Part shown: positions 53,501-64,000 of the stretch, in pieces
Layout: each line of letters begins with the position of its first letter
How positions within the stretch are numbered: the first letter of the stretch is position 1
Origin: Glandiceps talaboti
Lineage: Eukaryota > Hemichordata > Enteropneusta > Spengelidae
Assembly (NCBI RefSeq): GCF_964340395.1
Contig: NC_135554.1
Span: forward strand, 2,406,001-2,470,000
Direction of reading: 5' to 3'
Length of the DNA: 64,000 bases
Translations under genes and position numbers: made by a program
Notes under the pieces: model-generated
What the model was told of the DNA's origin: nothing
Database searches by the model: none
What the model saw: only the letters and a program-made list of their open reading frames with translations

Positions 53501-55068
53501 AATTGACAATGTTACCTTTGAAATCAGTTTCAACACAAACTTGAAAATGTTAGATTTTGAATTAGAGTTGGATCCACTCAAGGGATCGCAGGAACAATGG
53601 TTAATCTTGCATGCCAGGCAGCGAAATTGCTGTATTGTATTCCTATTTTTAAACAAAGTCTAAAATTGGATACAGTGTCGTAACTTTTCCACAGACTTTA
53701 TACGTCACCTTGCGTCATCTAAAAACCAATACACAAAGTGGATGCGATCACGATGTACATATAATGCAAGTTAATAGTTGACAATGATGTAATTTTTAGT
53801 CTGTAATTCATCAGCTAATTCGTCCGTGTCCGAAAAAATCATTGAAAACGGTGAGAATTTTTTTCACTCTCTTTGATTTTATCATATAAATTTATAAATC
53901 AGCTATATATATGTATTTTCAAATTAAAATGTAGAGCTACTATGTCGTTTTATTTGACATATTTGGACTATGAATTCTACAACACGTTCATCGAATTCAA
54001 GTATAAACATGGCTGACATGTGTTTCATGCATCATGATTTCCTATTCTAGTTCCTGACGACCGTATTCCGATTTTACTCTACATTATCTTCATACATTAC
54101 TAGTCTAGTTCCTGACGACCATATTCCGATGTTACCCTACATTATCTTCATACATTACTAGTCTAGTTCCTGATGACCGTATTCCGATTTTACCCTACAT
54201 TATCTTCATACATTACTAGTCTAGTTACTGATGACCGTATTCCGATTTTACCCTACATTATCTTCATACATTACTAGTCTAGTTCCTGATGACCGTATTC
54301 CGATTTTACTCTACATTATCTTCATACATTACTAGTCTAGTTCCTGATGACCGTATTCCGATTTTACTCTACATTATCTTCATACATTACTAGTCTAGTT
54401 CCTGATGACCGTATTCCGATTTTACCCTACTGGATAGCTAGCAACTCTCACTGAGTCACAGTGAGTGTAAACAACTCGGAAATGGACAGGAAATGCTTAG
54501 CTTAATGTAAAACATTGTACAATAAACATTTAGAGATTCTTTGATGTTGTGTATCCTGTTGCAGTGTTGGTGGAGGGTCTATGGCTATAGTTACTCCATG
54601 TACTAACTCACCTTGTCCGAATGTGTACAGGCCACTTTCAATTCCTTTCTGCTTTGCTGCAGGCCAGGTCTCTTTGGTGAATAGCGTTTCATTGTATATG
54701 ATCTCAGCTTCTTCTAGCATTAGTCGGATTGGTTCAGCTCTACCTCTGGCAGCAAAATAGTGTATAGTGACATTACCAATCTTAGGTACTGGTGCACATC
54801 CTGGTTTACCATACACTATCTCAGTTGTTTTCCTGCATATATATATATAAGGTAATCACTATAGAATCCAAACTCAACAACATGGCTGTCAATATTTTAA
54901 AACTAAAATTGCCTTTCCTAACAGTATCCCATCTCTACATTAATTCACGCTTTTCTTTGTTGCCTGCTTGCATTGAACAGCACTTTCTCCAATATTTACA
55001 GCAAATTCAAATTGTAAATCTCTTACAAAGACCGAGTCACCAACAGTGAAGTCTGCAGCAAAAGCCAT
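47032..55068 (-). CDS. Glutathione S-transferase, Pi/Sigma-like, with long C-terminal extension
   Basis: Minus-strand gene; coding exons 54819/54832-54612, 52422-52288, 51212-51076, 47595-47032, with a probable first exon 55068-55027. Phases of the four core exons agree exactly. The thioredoxin-like N domain starts KIGNVTIHYFAARGRAEPIR, with the catalytic-type Tyr in IHYF. The glutathione-binding loop is VPAI...MVQSQAIVHYIGR (Gln-Ser pair). The helical C domain includes DDYLKNVAPIWLGYLDKI, LTWVDFLVFNMLDIHVEL (N-capping S/T-x-x-D) and YLESPRRS. These fit cytosolic Pi/Sigma GSTs that conjugate glutathione to electrophiles. Ordinary GSTs end near YLESP, but this one continues about 110 residues rich in Pro, Lys, Gln, Ala and Thr, with tandem KQVPPQAA repeats. 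Total about 360 residues. Confidence 0.88.
48360..48608. mobile_element. 249-bp palindromic MITE with TGTTG target duplication
   Basis: The ends CGTAGACTGTCGACAGTCG and CGACTGTCGACAGTCTACG are perfectly inverted. Arms continue with ttttgctacgtttt and complementary words further in. TGTTG directly flanks both ends (48355-48359 and 48609-48613). The related sequence at about 39,440 (cgttgccgaac) lacks the insertion. Confidence 0.85.
48646..49053 (+). mobile_element. 5'-truncated LINE 3' end, 408 bp, with AACTCGAC target duplication
   Basis: AACTCGAC flanks both sides (48638-48645, 49054-49061). The open frame encodes the C-terminal tail typical of LINE ORF2 (RRAERAMVRKICGVKLSDRV, SSLRWCGHVLRKDEGEG, GKRGRGRPKLTWKSMVEGQC, then WRNVIATWKEG) and a stop, followed by an atgatgatgatg tail. 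The intact frame despite truncation suggests a fairly recent insertion. RTE/L2-type tails are similar; exact clade not assigned. Confidence 0.87.
49515..49808. mobile_element. Fold-back MITE relative (agtggccatatgg family), right end lost
   Basis: Starts agtggccatatggatgacaa. The arm with ttcataaaacaaccttacta is inverted later as tagtaaagttgttttatgaa, and ttgtaactcaataaa / tttattgagttacaa form an inner pair. The terminal ccactttaa of the complete copy (55,120-55,446) is missing, and R2-family sequence follows directly. Confidence 0.7.
49810..50690 (-). repeat. Interspersed repeat family R2 (reverse copy)
   Basis: Begins gtgttgtagcacaactgta and continues through blocks of ggctgttgctatgggcat, gttgctaggcatatttgcat, then ctcaccaaggttcagtctca, aacctaatttgcatat-type words. 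It is the reverse orientation of the 12,100-12,985 copy. Confidence 0.7.
51076..51212 (-). CDS. GST exon, first part of helical domain
   Basis: The acceptor is ttattttacag and the donor is cag/gtaaag, leaving phase 0. Encodes EDIGQKLSKVVWDVDFSAQL, RDDYLKNVAPIWLGYLDKIA and PCITAQ, corresponding to helices 4-5 of Pi-class GSTs. Confidence 0.9.
51239..52290. repeat. 40-bp minisatellite carrying a 5' splice site in every unit, about 26 copies
   Basis: The plus-strand unit is aacttaccaatggtaacaac followed by tctaccataatgttacatat. On the minus (sense) strand each unit reads ccattggtaagttatatgt, the same as the true exon end and donor at 52,288/52,287 (cattg/gtaagtt). The array fills essentially the whole 1,075-bp intron between exons 52288-52422 and 51076-51212. 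Confidence 0.96.
52288..52422 (-). CDS. GST exon with glutathione-binding loop
   Basis: The acceptor is gttatttactag and the donor is attg/gtaagt. Encodes VPAITTTSGIEMVQSQAIVH, YIGRSTGMECDCQDLHFCEV and VALAI. QSQAI matches the conserved Gln-Ser glutathione contact. The donor region is the seed of the 40-bp minisatellite in the following intron. Confidence 0.9.
52423..54044. other. GST intron sequence, no supported gene
   Basis: Mostly AT-rich unique sequence. A plus-strand frame at 53,460-53,663 (EEPVEIDNVTFEISFNTNLK...) has balanced composition but no recognised family or splice context. Confidence 0.4.
54045..54432. repeat. 58-bp minisatellite, about 6.7 copies
   Basis: The unit is tagttcctgatgaccgtatt, ccgattttaccctacattat, cttcatacattactagtc. 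It lies 180 bp downstream (in transcription) of the first core GST exon. Confidence 0.95.
54612..54832 (-). CDS. GST exon with N-terminal thioredoxin-like half
   Basis: The donor is g/gtgagt (phase 1). Encodes (KTTE)IVYGKPGCAPVPKIGN, VTIHYFAARGRAEPIRLMLE, a Trp in KETWPAAK, and ESGLYTFGQ leading into the cis-Pro VPA of the next exon. An unusual roughly 16-20-residue lead before the usual GST start (KIGNVTIHYF) carries two Pro and one Cys. Confidence 0.87.
55027..55068 (-). CDS. Candidate GST first exon
   Basis: ATGG at 55068 begins MAFAADFTVGDSVF followed by gtaaga, leaving phase 0. The first in-intron acceptor of the next exon (tatatgcag, exon from 54832) would need phase 2. An AG 12 bases further in (exon from 54819) restores frame, giving ...DSVF-IVYGKPGCAPVPK. 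The alternative is a start exon still further upstream. Confidence 0.35.
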
Positions 55069-55119
55069 CTAGTAATCAGTCATCTTGACAAGACAAGAAA
55101 CATTAATTTTAATTTTTAA

Positions 55120-55446
55120 AGTGGCCATATGGATGAGCATTTGGTATTTATTTGGGGATTTTTAATTCATAGAACAATTTTATCATAGCTTCCTACTTGA
55201 AAAATTAATGTCAAACAACATATGCCAAGTTCTTGTTTGTAAATCAATGAATTGCAAAAGATTAATAAATGTGCAAAATCTTTGTTACTGTACGTACAAT
55301 AACAAAATGTTTACATATTGAATTGAGTATCAAACACGGATTTTGTCTGTCGTTTCTCATTAATTTTTCAAGTAAGAAGCCTGATAAAATGGTTTCATGA
55401 ATTAAATATCTGAAATAAAAATCCAATCCTCATCCATATGGCCACT
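55120..55446. mobile_element. Complete fold-back MITE flanked by TTAA
   Basis: TTAA at 55116-55119 and 55447-55450. Ends AGTGGCCATATGGATGAG and its inverse CTCATCCATATGGCCACT are perfect, and inversion continues (tcctacttgaaaaattaatg / cattaatttttcaagtaaga) so nearly the entire 327 bp folds back. TTAA duplications are typical of piggyBac-type (and Kolobok-type) transposases; which enzyme moved this one is unknown. It lies just upstream of the GST first-exon candidate. Confidence 0.85.
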
Positions 55447-56114
55447 TTAATAGTTGTCATAATTCATTATTTTGTACATTCCATGATTTTACTAAGCTAA
55501 TGACTATATATATACACTTTAAGTTACTTTTTGCACTATTTGTCAACTTTCAGATATTACATAATGTCATCATATCAATTCATATGGCAGCATTATATGA
55601 CATTTGACCCAGATGTTAAAATAAGTTACCTTTGCCCCATACACCAACTAGCATTTTGTGACCTATGAGCCCTACCGGTACTATCAGCATTGCATGACAT
55701 GACCTTTGACCTATGAGCCCTACTATCAGCATTGCATGACACGACTTTTGACCTACAAGTCTGGTTTGCAAAACACCTCGCCTCAGTAAAATCATTAATT
55801 GATGACCATCTTCATGATATTTCATCATGTTAGAAATTTGCATATTATTTGCTTTTACAAGTACTGCTGTGATATGTACTGTTGGACATCACCTTCTTGA
55901 AGTCAGGCAAATTATCACCAGATAATACTGGGTTTTGTACAAACATTTTGTGACATTTTGTGAAGCATAGCCAATGATGTGTTTCTGAATGCCCATTTTC
56001 ATCAGTTTTGGTATCAATTATTTATTAGAAAGACATAGCAATTTTAGAAATTTGTCAACAGATTTTCTTGAAAGACATGCACAATATTTGCAATAAAACT
56101 TGAGAAAAATAGCG
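55447..56114. other. GST 5' flank with a short tandem repeat
   Basis: About 45-bp units with tgacctatgagccctac and tatcagcattgcatgacatg are repeated two to three times at about 55,655-55,760. No gene seen. Confidence 0.55.
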
Positions 56115-56900
56115 ACAAGGGTGTTGTAGCACAACTACAGTTTTTCAAAATGTTTACCCACATGCTGATCTATGCGTTGCTATAGGTATAGGTGTTCACT
56201 TGCTGAATGACAATCCAGTGCCTATCCAACCCTGTTGTTATCTCTGCAATATACGCGATCATTTGGCTGTTGCTATGGACGTGGTCATGTTGCTAGACAT
56301 ATTTGAATTCATTTTTTGAATGTTCGTTCACTTGTCTATGAATCCTTAATGTTATGTTTGTAATATACATGATCATTTGGCTGTTGCTACAATGGGTGTG
56401 GTCTTGTTGCTAGGTATATTAGGTATATTTGCATACAGTTTTTGGATGTTTATTCACTTGTCTATTTTTTAATCCTTGTTGTTATCTTTGCAATATGTGA
56501 TCATTTGGGTGTTGCCAGGGGCATGGTCTTGTTGCTAGGCATATTTGCATACACTTTTTGAATGTTTCTTCACTTCTCTAAAAATCTGTTGTTATCTTTG
56601 TGAAATACACCGTTTGGCTGTTGCTATGGGTGTGGTCATGGTTGCTAGGGGTATTTGCATACATTTCTTGAATGTTTACTCACTTGCCTACCAGATGATG
56701 TTTGACTAATGTATACTATTTGGTTGTTGCTAAGGGTGTAGTAATGGTTGCTAGGGCCAATTGTGTCAAAACATTTTGCAGAAAAACTACCGAATAACAC
56801 TTCTAGAAACATCTCACCAAGTTTCAGTCTCATTGACCAAGTATTTTTTGAGATATATGTTTTTGACCAAATTCACATTTTTACACCTGGCAAAAATGTT
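56115..56900 (-). repeat. Interspersed repeat family R2 (second reverse copy)
   Basis: Begins gtgttgtagcacaactacag and repeats tcatttggctgttgctatgg, tggtcttgttgctaggcata-type blocks about five times. It ends with ctcaccaagtttcagtctca and a gacc-aagtatttttt segment like the 50-kb copy. Confidence 0.7.
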
Positions 56901-57009
56901 TTTACAAAATCATGTACACAGGTGAGATTTGTCTGACTTCAAGGAGATGTATGTCCAAAAGTACAAATCTGAGAGAGTTGTGGGCAAAATATTGTACAGT
57001 GCATTATGC

Positions 57010-59530
57010 ACATACAGAGTAAATTGAGATTCTATTCTGGCACCCTAGTCCAGACACTGGTTGCACACAGAGTAAATTGAGATTCTATTCTGGCACCCTA
57101 GTCCAGACACTGGTTGCACACAGAGTAAATTGAGATTCTATTCTGACACCCTAGTCCAGACACTGGTTGCACACAGAGTAAATTGAGATTCTATTCTGGC
57201 ACCCTAGTCCAGACACTGGTTGCACACAGAGTAAATTGAGATTCTATTCTGACACCCTAGTCCAGACACTGGTTGCACACAGAGTAAATTGAGATTCTAT
57301 TCTGACACCCTAGTCCAGACACTGGTTGCACACAGAGTAAATTGAGATTCTATTCTGGCACCCTAGTCCAGACACTGGTTGCACACAGAGTAAATTGAGA
57401 TTCTATTCTGGCACCCTAGTCCAGACACTGGTTGCACACAGAGTAAATTGAGATTCTATTCTGGCACCCTAGTCCAGACACTGGTTGCACACAGAGTAAA
57501 TTGAGATTCTATTCTGACACCCTAGTCCAGACACTGGTTGCACACAGAGTAAATTGAGATTCTATTCTGGCACCCTAGTCCAGACACTGGTTGCACACAG
57601 AGTAAATTGAGATTCTATTCTGGCACCCTAGTCCAGACACTGGTTGCACACAGAGTAAATTGAGATTCTATTCTGACACCCTAGTCCAGACACTGGTTGC
57701 ACACAGAGTAAATTGAGATTCTATTCTGGCACCCTAGTCCAGACACTGGTTGCACACAGAGTAAATTGAGATTCTATTCTGGCACCCTAGTCCAGACACT
57801 GGTTGCACACAGAGTAAATTGAGATTCTATTCTGACACCCTAGTCCAGACACTGGTTGCACACAGAGTAAATTGAGATTCTATTCTGACACCCTAGTCCA
57901 GACACTGGTTGCACACAGAGTAAATTGAGATTCTATTCTGACACCCTAGTCCAGACACTGGTTGCACACAGAGTAAATTGAGATTCTATTCTGACACCCT
58001 AGTACAGACACTGGTTGCACACAGAGTAAATTGAGATTCTATTCTGACACCCTAGTCCAGACACTGGTTGCACACAGAGTAAATTGAGATTCTATTCTGG
58101 CACCCTAGTCCAGACACTGGTTGCACACAGAATAAATTGAGATTCTATTCTGGCACCCTAGTCCAGACACTGGTTGCACACAGAGTAAATTGAGATTCTA
58201 TTCTGACACCCTAGTCCAGACACTGGTTGCACACAGAGTAAATTGAGATTCTATTCTGACACCCTAGTCCAGACACTGGTTGCACACAGAGTAAATTGAG
58301 ATTCTATTCTGACACCCTAGTCCAGACACTGGTTGCACACAGAGTAAATTGAGATTCTATTCTGGCACCCTAGTCCAGACACTGGTTGCACACAGAGTAA
58401 ATTGAGATTCTATTCTGGCACCCTAGTCCAGACACTGGTTGCACACAGAGTAAATTGAGATTCTATTCTGACACCCTAGTCCAGACACTGGTTGCACACA
58501 GAGTAAATTGAGATTCTATTCTGACACCCTAGTCCAGACACTGGTTGCACACAGAGTAAATTGATAATCTATTCTGGCACCCTAGTCCAGACACTGGTTG
58601 CACACAGAGTAAATTGAGATTCTATTCTGACACCCTAGTCCAGACACTGGTTGCACACAGAGTAAATTGAGATTCTATTCTGACACCCTAGTCCAGACAC
58701 TGGTTGCACACAGAGTAAATTGAGATTCTATTCTGACACCCTAGTCCAGACACTGGTTGCACACAGAGTAAATTGAGATTCTATTCTGACACCCTAGTCC
58801 AGACACTGGTTGCACACAGAGTAAATTGAGATTCTATTCTGACACCCTAGTCCAGACACTGGTTGCACACAGAGTAAATTGAGATTCTATTCTGACATCC
58901 TAGTCCAGACACTGGTTGCACACAGAGTAAATTGAGATTCGATTCTGGCACCCTAGTCCAGACACTGGTTGCACACAGAGTAAATTGAGATTCTATTCTG
59001 ACACCCTAGTCCAGACACTGGTTGCACACAGAGTAAATTGAGATTCTATTCTGACACCCTAGTCCAGACACTGGTTGCACACAGAGTAAATTGAGATTCT
59101 ATTCTGACACCCTAGTACAGACACTGGTTGCACACAGAGTAAATTGAGATTCTATTCTGACACCCTAGTCCAGACACTGGTTGCACACAGAGTAAATTGA
59201 GATTCTATTCTGGCACCCTAGTCCAGACACTGGTTGCACACAGAGTAAATTGAGATTCTATTCTGACACCCTAGTCCAGACACTGGTTGCACACAGAGTA
59301 AATTGAGATTCTATTCTGACACCCTAGTACAGACACTGGTTGCACACAGAGTAAATTGAGATTCTATTCTGACACCCTAGTCCAGACACTGGTTGCACAC
59401 AGAGTAAATTGAGATTCTATTCTGACACCCTAGTCCAGACACTGGTTGCACACAGAGTAAATTGAGATTCTATTCTGACACCCTAGTCCAGACACTGGTT
59501 GCAGACAGAGTAAATTGAGATTCTATTCTG
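57010..59530. repeat. 53-bp minisatellite, about 47 copies
   Basis: The unit is cacacagagtaaattgagat, tctattctgacaccctagtc, cagacactggttg. Nearly the only variable site is gacacc versus ggcacc, which changes along the array and could be read as a two-state code of array history. Rare states: agtac, gataatc, gcagac (last unit). Confidence 0.97.
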
Positions 59531-60110
59531 ACAATGTCCCTTTCCTTCGCCAGCCTGTGAAGAGCCACTGGTGAAGAGCCACTGGCCATGAAAACTTAGC
59601 TAACCAGAAATGACGAAACTAAAGTTCTGATATCAAGATTCATAGTCATTTGAGCAGACATTTTTCATCCAAGTCATGTGAGATAGGCAGTTAGTCCATT
59701 CATTTCTATTTGATTGCTGGGCCTGCATGCAAGCATTTTATTTGCATGGTAATTTGTATGTTGTACGAGGTTACGCTGGACTATGTTTAGGGTAGGGATG
59801 TTGTCTGAATCGAGTCCCAGAAGCTGCCTGCAAGCAGGACAAGTCTGGTCCAAGTTATCTGAAGTTCCATGGGTTCAATGAATGTAGTCACCTCCTCAAA
59901 CTTCTGAACATCACAACAACATAATTTGCATCTCCCAATCCCAACATATCCTAATGCCAACAATAACTTGGAAATTTGATGCACAAAAACTGAAACACAC
60001 AAATGAACTTTCAAGGTGATGCCACATTGATAATTTGATGGGTTTTTTTCAGGATAATGAGCTATTAAATATTGTGAGTGTGTTGTCTGTTATATTGTAT
60101 CCTAATTTAC
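59531..60110. other. Spacer between two 53-bp arrays
   Basis: Unique sequence with a small direct repeat gaagagccactgg (x2) at the left edge. No gene recognised. Confidence 0.45.
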
Positions 60111-61098
60111 TTTGACAATGAGTCTGCATATTTACACAAACACAAGTCTAACCACTGATATTCAATGACAATGAGTCTGCATATTTACACTAACACAAGT
60201 CTAACCACTGATATTCAATGACAATGAGTCTGCATATTTACACTAACACAAGTCTAACCACTGATATTCAATGACAAAGAGTCTGCATATTTACACTAAC
60301 CCAAGTCTAACCACTGATATTCAATGACAATGAGTCTGCATATTTACACTAACCCAAGTCTGACCACTGATATTCAATGACAATGAGTCTGCATATTTAC
60401 ACTAACCCAAGTCTGACCACTGATATTCAATGACAATGAGTCTGCATATTTACACTAACCCAAGTCTAACCACTGATATTCAATGACAATGAGTCTGCAT
60501 ATTTACACTAACACAAGTCTGACCACTGATATTCAATGACAATGAGTCTGCATATTTACACTAACACAAGTCTAACCACTGATATTCAATGACAATGAGT
60601 CTGCATATTTACACTAACACAAGTCTAACCACTGATATTCAATGACAAAGAGTCTGCATATTTACACTAACACAAGTCTGACCACTGATATTCAATGACA
60701 AAGAGTCTGCATATTTACACTAACACAAGTCTAACCACTGATATTCAATGACAAAGAGTCTGCATATTTACACTAACACAAGTCTGACCACTGATATTCA
60801 ATGACAATGAGTCTGCATATTTACACTAACACAAGTCTAACCACTGATATTCAATGACAATGAGTCTGCATATTTACACTAACACAAGTCTGACCACTGA
60901 TATTCAATGACAATGAGTCTGCATATTTACACTAACCCAAGTCTAACCACTGATATTCAATGACAATGAGTCTGCATATTTACACTAACACAAGTCTAAC
61001 CACTGATATTCAATGACAATGAGTCTGCATATTTACACTAACACAAGTCTAACCACTGATATTCAATGACAGTGAGTCTGCATATTTACACTAACACA
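60111..61098. repeat. Second 53-bp minisatellite, about 18 copies
   Basis: The unit is caatgacaatgagtctgcat, atttacactaacacaagtct, aaccactgatatt. Two-state sites: caatg/caaag, acaca/accca, taacc/tgacc. The sequence is not obviously derived from the neighbouring 53-bp array despite equal period. Confidence 0.96.
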
Positions 61099-61795
61099 TG
61101 TCTGACTGACTTCACATATATCCAAAAGACTACTGGAGTTTAAAGATAAAACAAACAAGATAAAAGCAATTCAGTCAATTTCAGTGCTTGAATATTGATT
61201 TTAGTAAGCCCACGGTACAATGTTTGTTCTGTAATAATATTCCCATATTGTTCAAACGTTGACAAAAGTAGTTATTGATTGTGCAATGTCTCTTTTTAAA
61301 ATTTCACTACACTGACTTCGAAGGGATTTGATATAAACACAAAAATATTTTTTTTTAAATCTAAATTTCCAGATCATAAGTTTCTCGTTTCCTACTTCAG
61401 TTTTCACAATAGCGTGAACGTAGGAATTCGTGTGGAATGATTGGTCTGAAATACACCATGTAAAACATGTATAAGCTGGCCCCTCACAAATATTAACGTG
61501 TCATGTCATCCACATGTTTGATAAATACACGTATGATGCTCCGACTTTCGTTTAGTGTCCGCTCATCTGCACTCTATCTATTGTCTACAATAAAAAGTGG
61601 AAATCGTGTTTTTAGTTAGAATAGAATAAAAATGACAACCAACTAACAACACATTGACTCCCATTAAACCATACACGATTAAACCCTTTTTAAGTCCCTC
61701 ATGGCATGACCTGCACAGGAATTCGGCGAGTTCAACGTACGCACCGCTATGTGAAACTGTAAAATTAATATCCCTGTGTTTGCTATGTGCATTAC

Positions 61796-61927
61796 CTCGA
61801 AAATAATAGTGCAAATATTAATGATAAAAATCACAGGTAACCTGAGAAGATATGGTCCATGTCCGGTGTAATATACGGCAACCAGTGCTGCTGCTAACAC
61901 CACAGCAAACTGCAGAAAGTCAGACAT
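61796..61927 (-). CDS. Candidate first exon of a small membrane protein
   Basis: ATG at 61927 begins MSDFLQFAVVLAAALVAVYY, then TGHGPYLLRLPVIFIINICT and IIFE, followed by gtaatg (phase 0, 44 codons). Residues about 4-19 and 28-42 form two strongly hydrophobic segments. If the donor is not used, the frame runs on to a stop at 61679 (83 residues). It lies upstream of the GST gene on the same strand, but no sequence feature links them and the exon family is not recognised. Confidence 0.4.
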
Positions 61928-62044
61928 CTTGGAAAGGGAAACGCAATGAAAAATTCGTCTGTAGAGGGCGCTCATTGACAGGCAGCTTCCAGGACAGGGC
62001 ATGCACTTTCCTGTTACGTACATATACTTAGTACATGTATACAT

Positions 62045-62708
62045 GTATATGCCTTCGAACAGTCATGTGGCCGAGTTATGGAGATACCGGGGATACAAAA
62101 AAGACGAAGTTTACATGTCTGACTACATAAGACAGGGGTCAGAATTTATGGCAGGGGGCCCTGGGGAGAAATGGGGGGGGGGGGGGGGGCAATAAAAAGA
62201 TTGATGAAATTGGGCATGAAATTTCAAATTAACTTCAGGAGGTCGCTTACGAACGGAAGGGACCGGTCAGTTTTGGTCGGCCGTGGGGGGGGGGGGGGGG
62301 GTCACCCTGTTTTTGAAATTGCCAGTAGGGAGGTCATGCTGTTTTGAAAATTGTGGAGGGGGGGGGGGGTCATTGTGTTTTGTTTTGAATTGTGGTGGAA
62401 GAAAAAAATCCTTTTCTACACTGGCATATAGCCTTGTCTGAAATGTGGAACATGGAAATATGTGTTCTTGTCCCGGCCCTGTTTCTTACATCAATTCAAT
62501 ACTTCACGTAAGAGTTAAAACATACCTATAAATATACATATACGTGTACATGTATTACCTAGCTACCACAATAGTTACAAAACATGTCATGTAAATGCTT
62601 GGCTGTTTCACAATCAATGCTTAACTTATATTGCAGTTTGGGGCAAAAGTGAACTTCAAGGTTTCGTAATGGTAATCTTTATTTATAGATAGTTCATAAA
62701 AGAAGTTA
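62045..62708. other. Intergenic, poly-G tracts
   Basis: Runs of 11-17 G at about 62,167-62,190, 62,286-62,302 and 62,358-62,369, preceded by the dispersed gtcagaatttatggcagggg also seen at 37,096. G-quadruplex and assembly-error prone. Confidence 0.6.
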
Positions 62709-64000
62709 ATCTAAATTAGATTAGATTAGATATACTTTATTGTCCATAAAAACATGGAAAGTCGTCTTGGCACTAAGACAAACATTAAAATGTAATTATA
62801 AAAAACAAGACATGCTTACAGACAAAAAAAACACTAATATAAAAACTAAGGGTATACATCAAATTAAAATAAGTAAATAAAAGTGCTTGCTTGTGCTACA
62901 GAAAAATGACTTAGAACAATAGCATTAAAAATTGCATTTACTCTTTGCTAAGTCCAAGTTTAAAAGTTTTACAGCAGATGGAATAAAGGACTTCTTAAAA
63001 CCGTTCTTTCGAGCTCTGGGCATCATTAGACGGTGACCTGATGGTAAATATTGGAAGTGATCATTTAGTGGGTGTGATGAGTCTCTTATAATGGTTTATC
63101 CTTTCCTATGGAGTGCTGAATTATATAGGTCACAGAGGTCTTTTTGTTTATTACCTATGATCTTACTAGAGATATTTACTACTCTTGAAAGCCTCGACTT
63201 GCCTTTAATTGACAGATACCCGAACCACAATACAGTATTATATGTGAGTATATTTTCTATGTAACTACGGTAAACAGATTCTAGAATTCGAATGTGAGGG
63301 CTTACATTAAAGCTTCCGAGTTTCCTAACCATGAGTAGACGTTGCCGTGCCTTCTTCAATATGCAATCAATGTTTTCGTTGAAATTCAGTTTCTCATCCA
63401 TATAGGTACCTAAATATTTGAACAATGTCACTACCTCTTCATTATCTATTTTGACAGGATCATGTTGATGTGGTCCTCTACGACAATCGATAACTAATTC
63501 TTTTGTTTTTTCACATTCCACGTTAAGAAACTATTCTTAAACCATGTAAGCATTCGCTCAATTTGAAGGTGGTATTGCAACAGAGGGACTTCGTCTTTTG
63601 AAGCTACTAATGCCATATCATCATATCATTTGAGCATTATTTCATTTGCGTAGATTGAGAAAAGAATAGGCGAGAGAACACAACTTTGTGGCGGCCCAGT
63701 ACATTTAACACTAATTCATTTGACTTGGCCCCACTTAGAAATACCCTTTGTGGTCGATCGCTCAAGAATTGTCTGATCCAAAGAACAATGGAGTGATTAA
63801 CATTTAAATCTAACAGTCTTTTGACTAACAAGTGGTGTTGAAACGGACGAGAAATCCATAAATGCTAGTATAAGTGGAAGCATTATCATGGTGACTGGAA
63901 ATTAGATGCATCAGGGTGAAACTGGCATCCTCAACCCCTCTCTTTGCTATATGCGAACTGTATCGGATCTAAGCGATCGGCAACAGATTTAAAGGCAGAT
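62709..64000 (-). mobile_element. Second LINE remnant (L2/CR1-like), 3' part, runs off the window
   Basis: Minus strand. It enters at the window edge with residues like LDPIQFAYSKERGVEDASFT, then a degenerate stretch, LVKRLLDLNVNHSIVLWIRQ, FLSDRPQRVFLSG, a shifted PPQSCVLSPILFSIYANE, and the C-terminal part (63521-63096) with KTKELVIDCRR, FKYLGTYMDEKLNFNENIDC and LYNSALHRKG. The catalytic YADD box has been lost (stop and deletion near 63,620). The 3' end carries a short tandem atctaatctaatcta tail at about 62,710-62,730. Non-functional. Confidence 0.85.

Noticed and set aside
53460-53663. 67-codon plus-strand frame in the GST intron
   Set aside because: Composition is protein-like, but the minus strand is also open over the same stretch and no homology or splice context was recognised.
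60111-61098. Common origin of the two neighbouring 53-bp arrays
   Set aside because: Equal period but the unit sequences do not align convincingly; similarity is limited to short words such as cactg and gagt.

Overview
The window is eukaryotic, and almost certainly from a bilaterian invertebrate. Genes are split into short exons with GT/AG introns. One gene is a clear ZSWIM4/5/6-type gene and another a cytosolic (Pi/Sigma-like) glutathione transferase. Several Jockey/CR1/L2-type LINE remnants and many fold-back non-autonomous DNA elements are present. Nothing looks bacterial or viral. The species cannot be named from sequence alone; the repeat landscape suggests a marine lophotrochozoan or non-vertebrate deuterostome (inference).

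Layout. (1) 1-18,000, plus strand: the last seven exons of a ZSWIM5/6-like gene (1492-17176). All splice phases agree, giving about 664 residues ending in RERFG. The SWIM zinc finger and the 5' exons lie upstream of the window. Every intron is loaded with tandem arrays or transposons. (2) 18,000-47,000: a gene-poor block of large minisatellites (units of 52, 27, 57, about 36, 32, 23, 44 and 22 bp), a frameshifted LINE at 35,140-37,012, and a TIR-bounded 1.95-kb element at 38,601-40,549. A 750-bp MITE-like element lies at 43,804-44,551. (3) 47,032-55,068, minus strand: a glutathione transferase gene with a long Pro/Lys/Gln-rich C-terminal extension. One intron is almost entirely a 40-bp minisatellite whose unit contains the exon's own 5' splice site. 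Another intron holds a nested stack of transposons. (4) 55,100-62,700: a TTAA-flanked fold-back MITE, two 53-bp minisatellites and a possible first exon of a membrane protein (minus strand, 61,796-61,927). (5) 62,709-64,000, minus strand: the 3' part of a second, decayed LINE.

Tandem minisatellites sum to roughly 23 kb, about 36% of the window, in more than 20 independent arrays. This is the dominant feature. Most long open frames in the window are artefacts of arrays with unit lengths divisible by 3, or long stop-free arrays, and are not annotated as genes. The two solid genes are unrelated in function. They share only the habit of hosting arrays directly beside exon boundaries.

No novel multi-gene system is visible. 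The observations most worth follow-up are the splice-site-bearing minisatellite, the transposon nest with an empty-site relative in the same window, and the GST tail.
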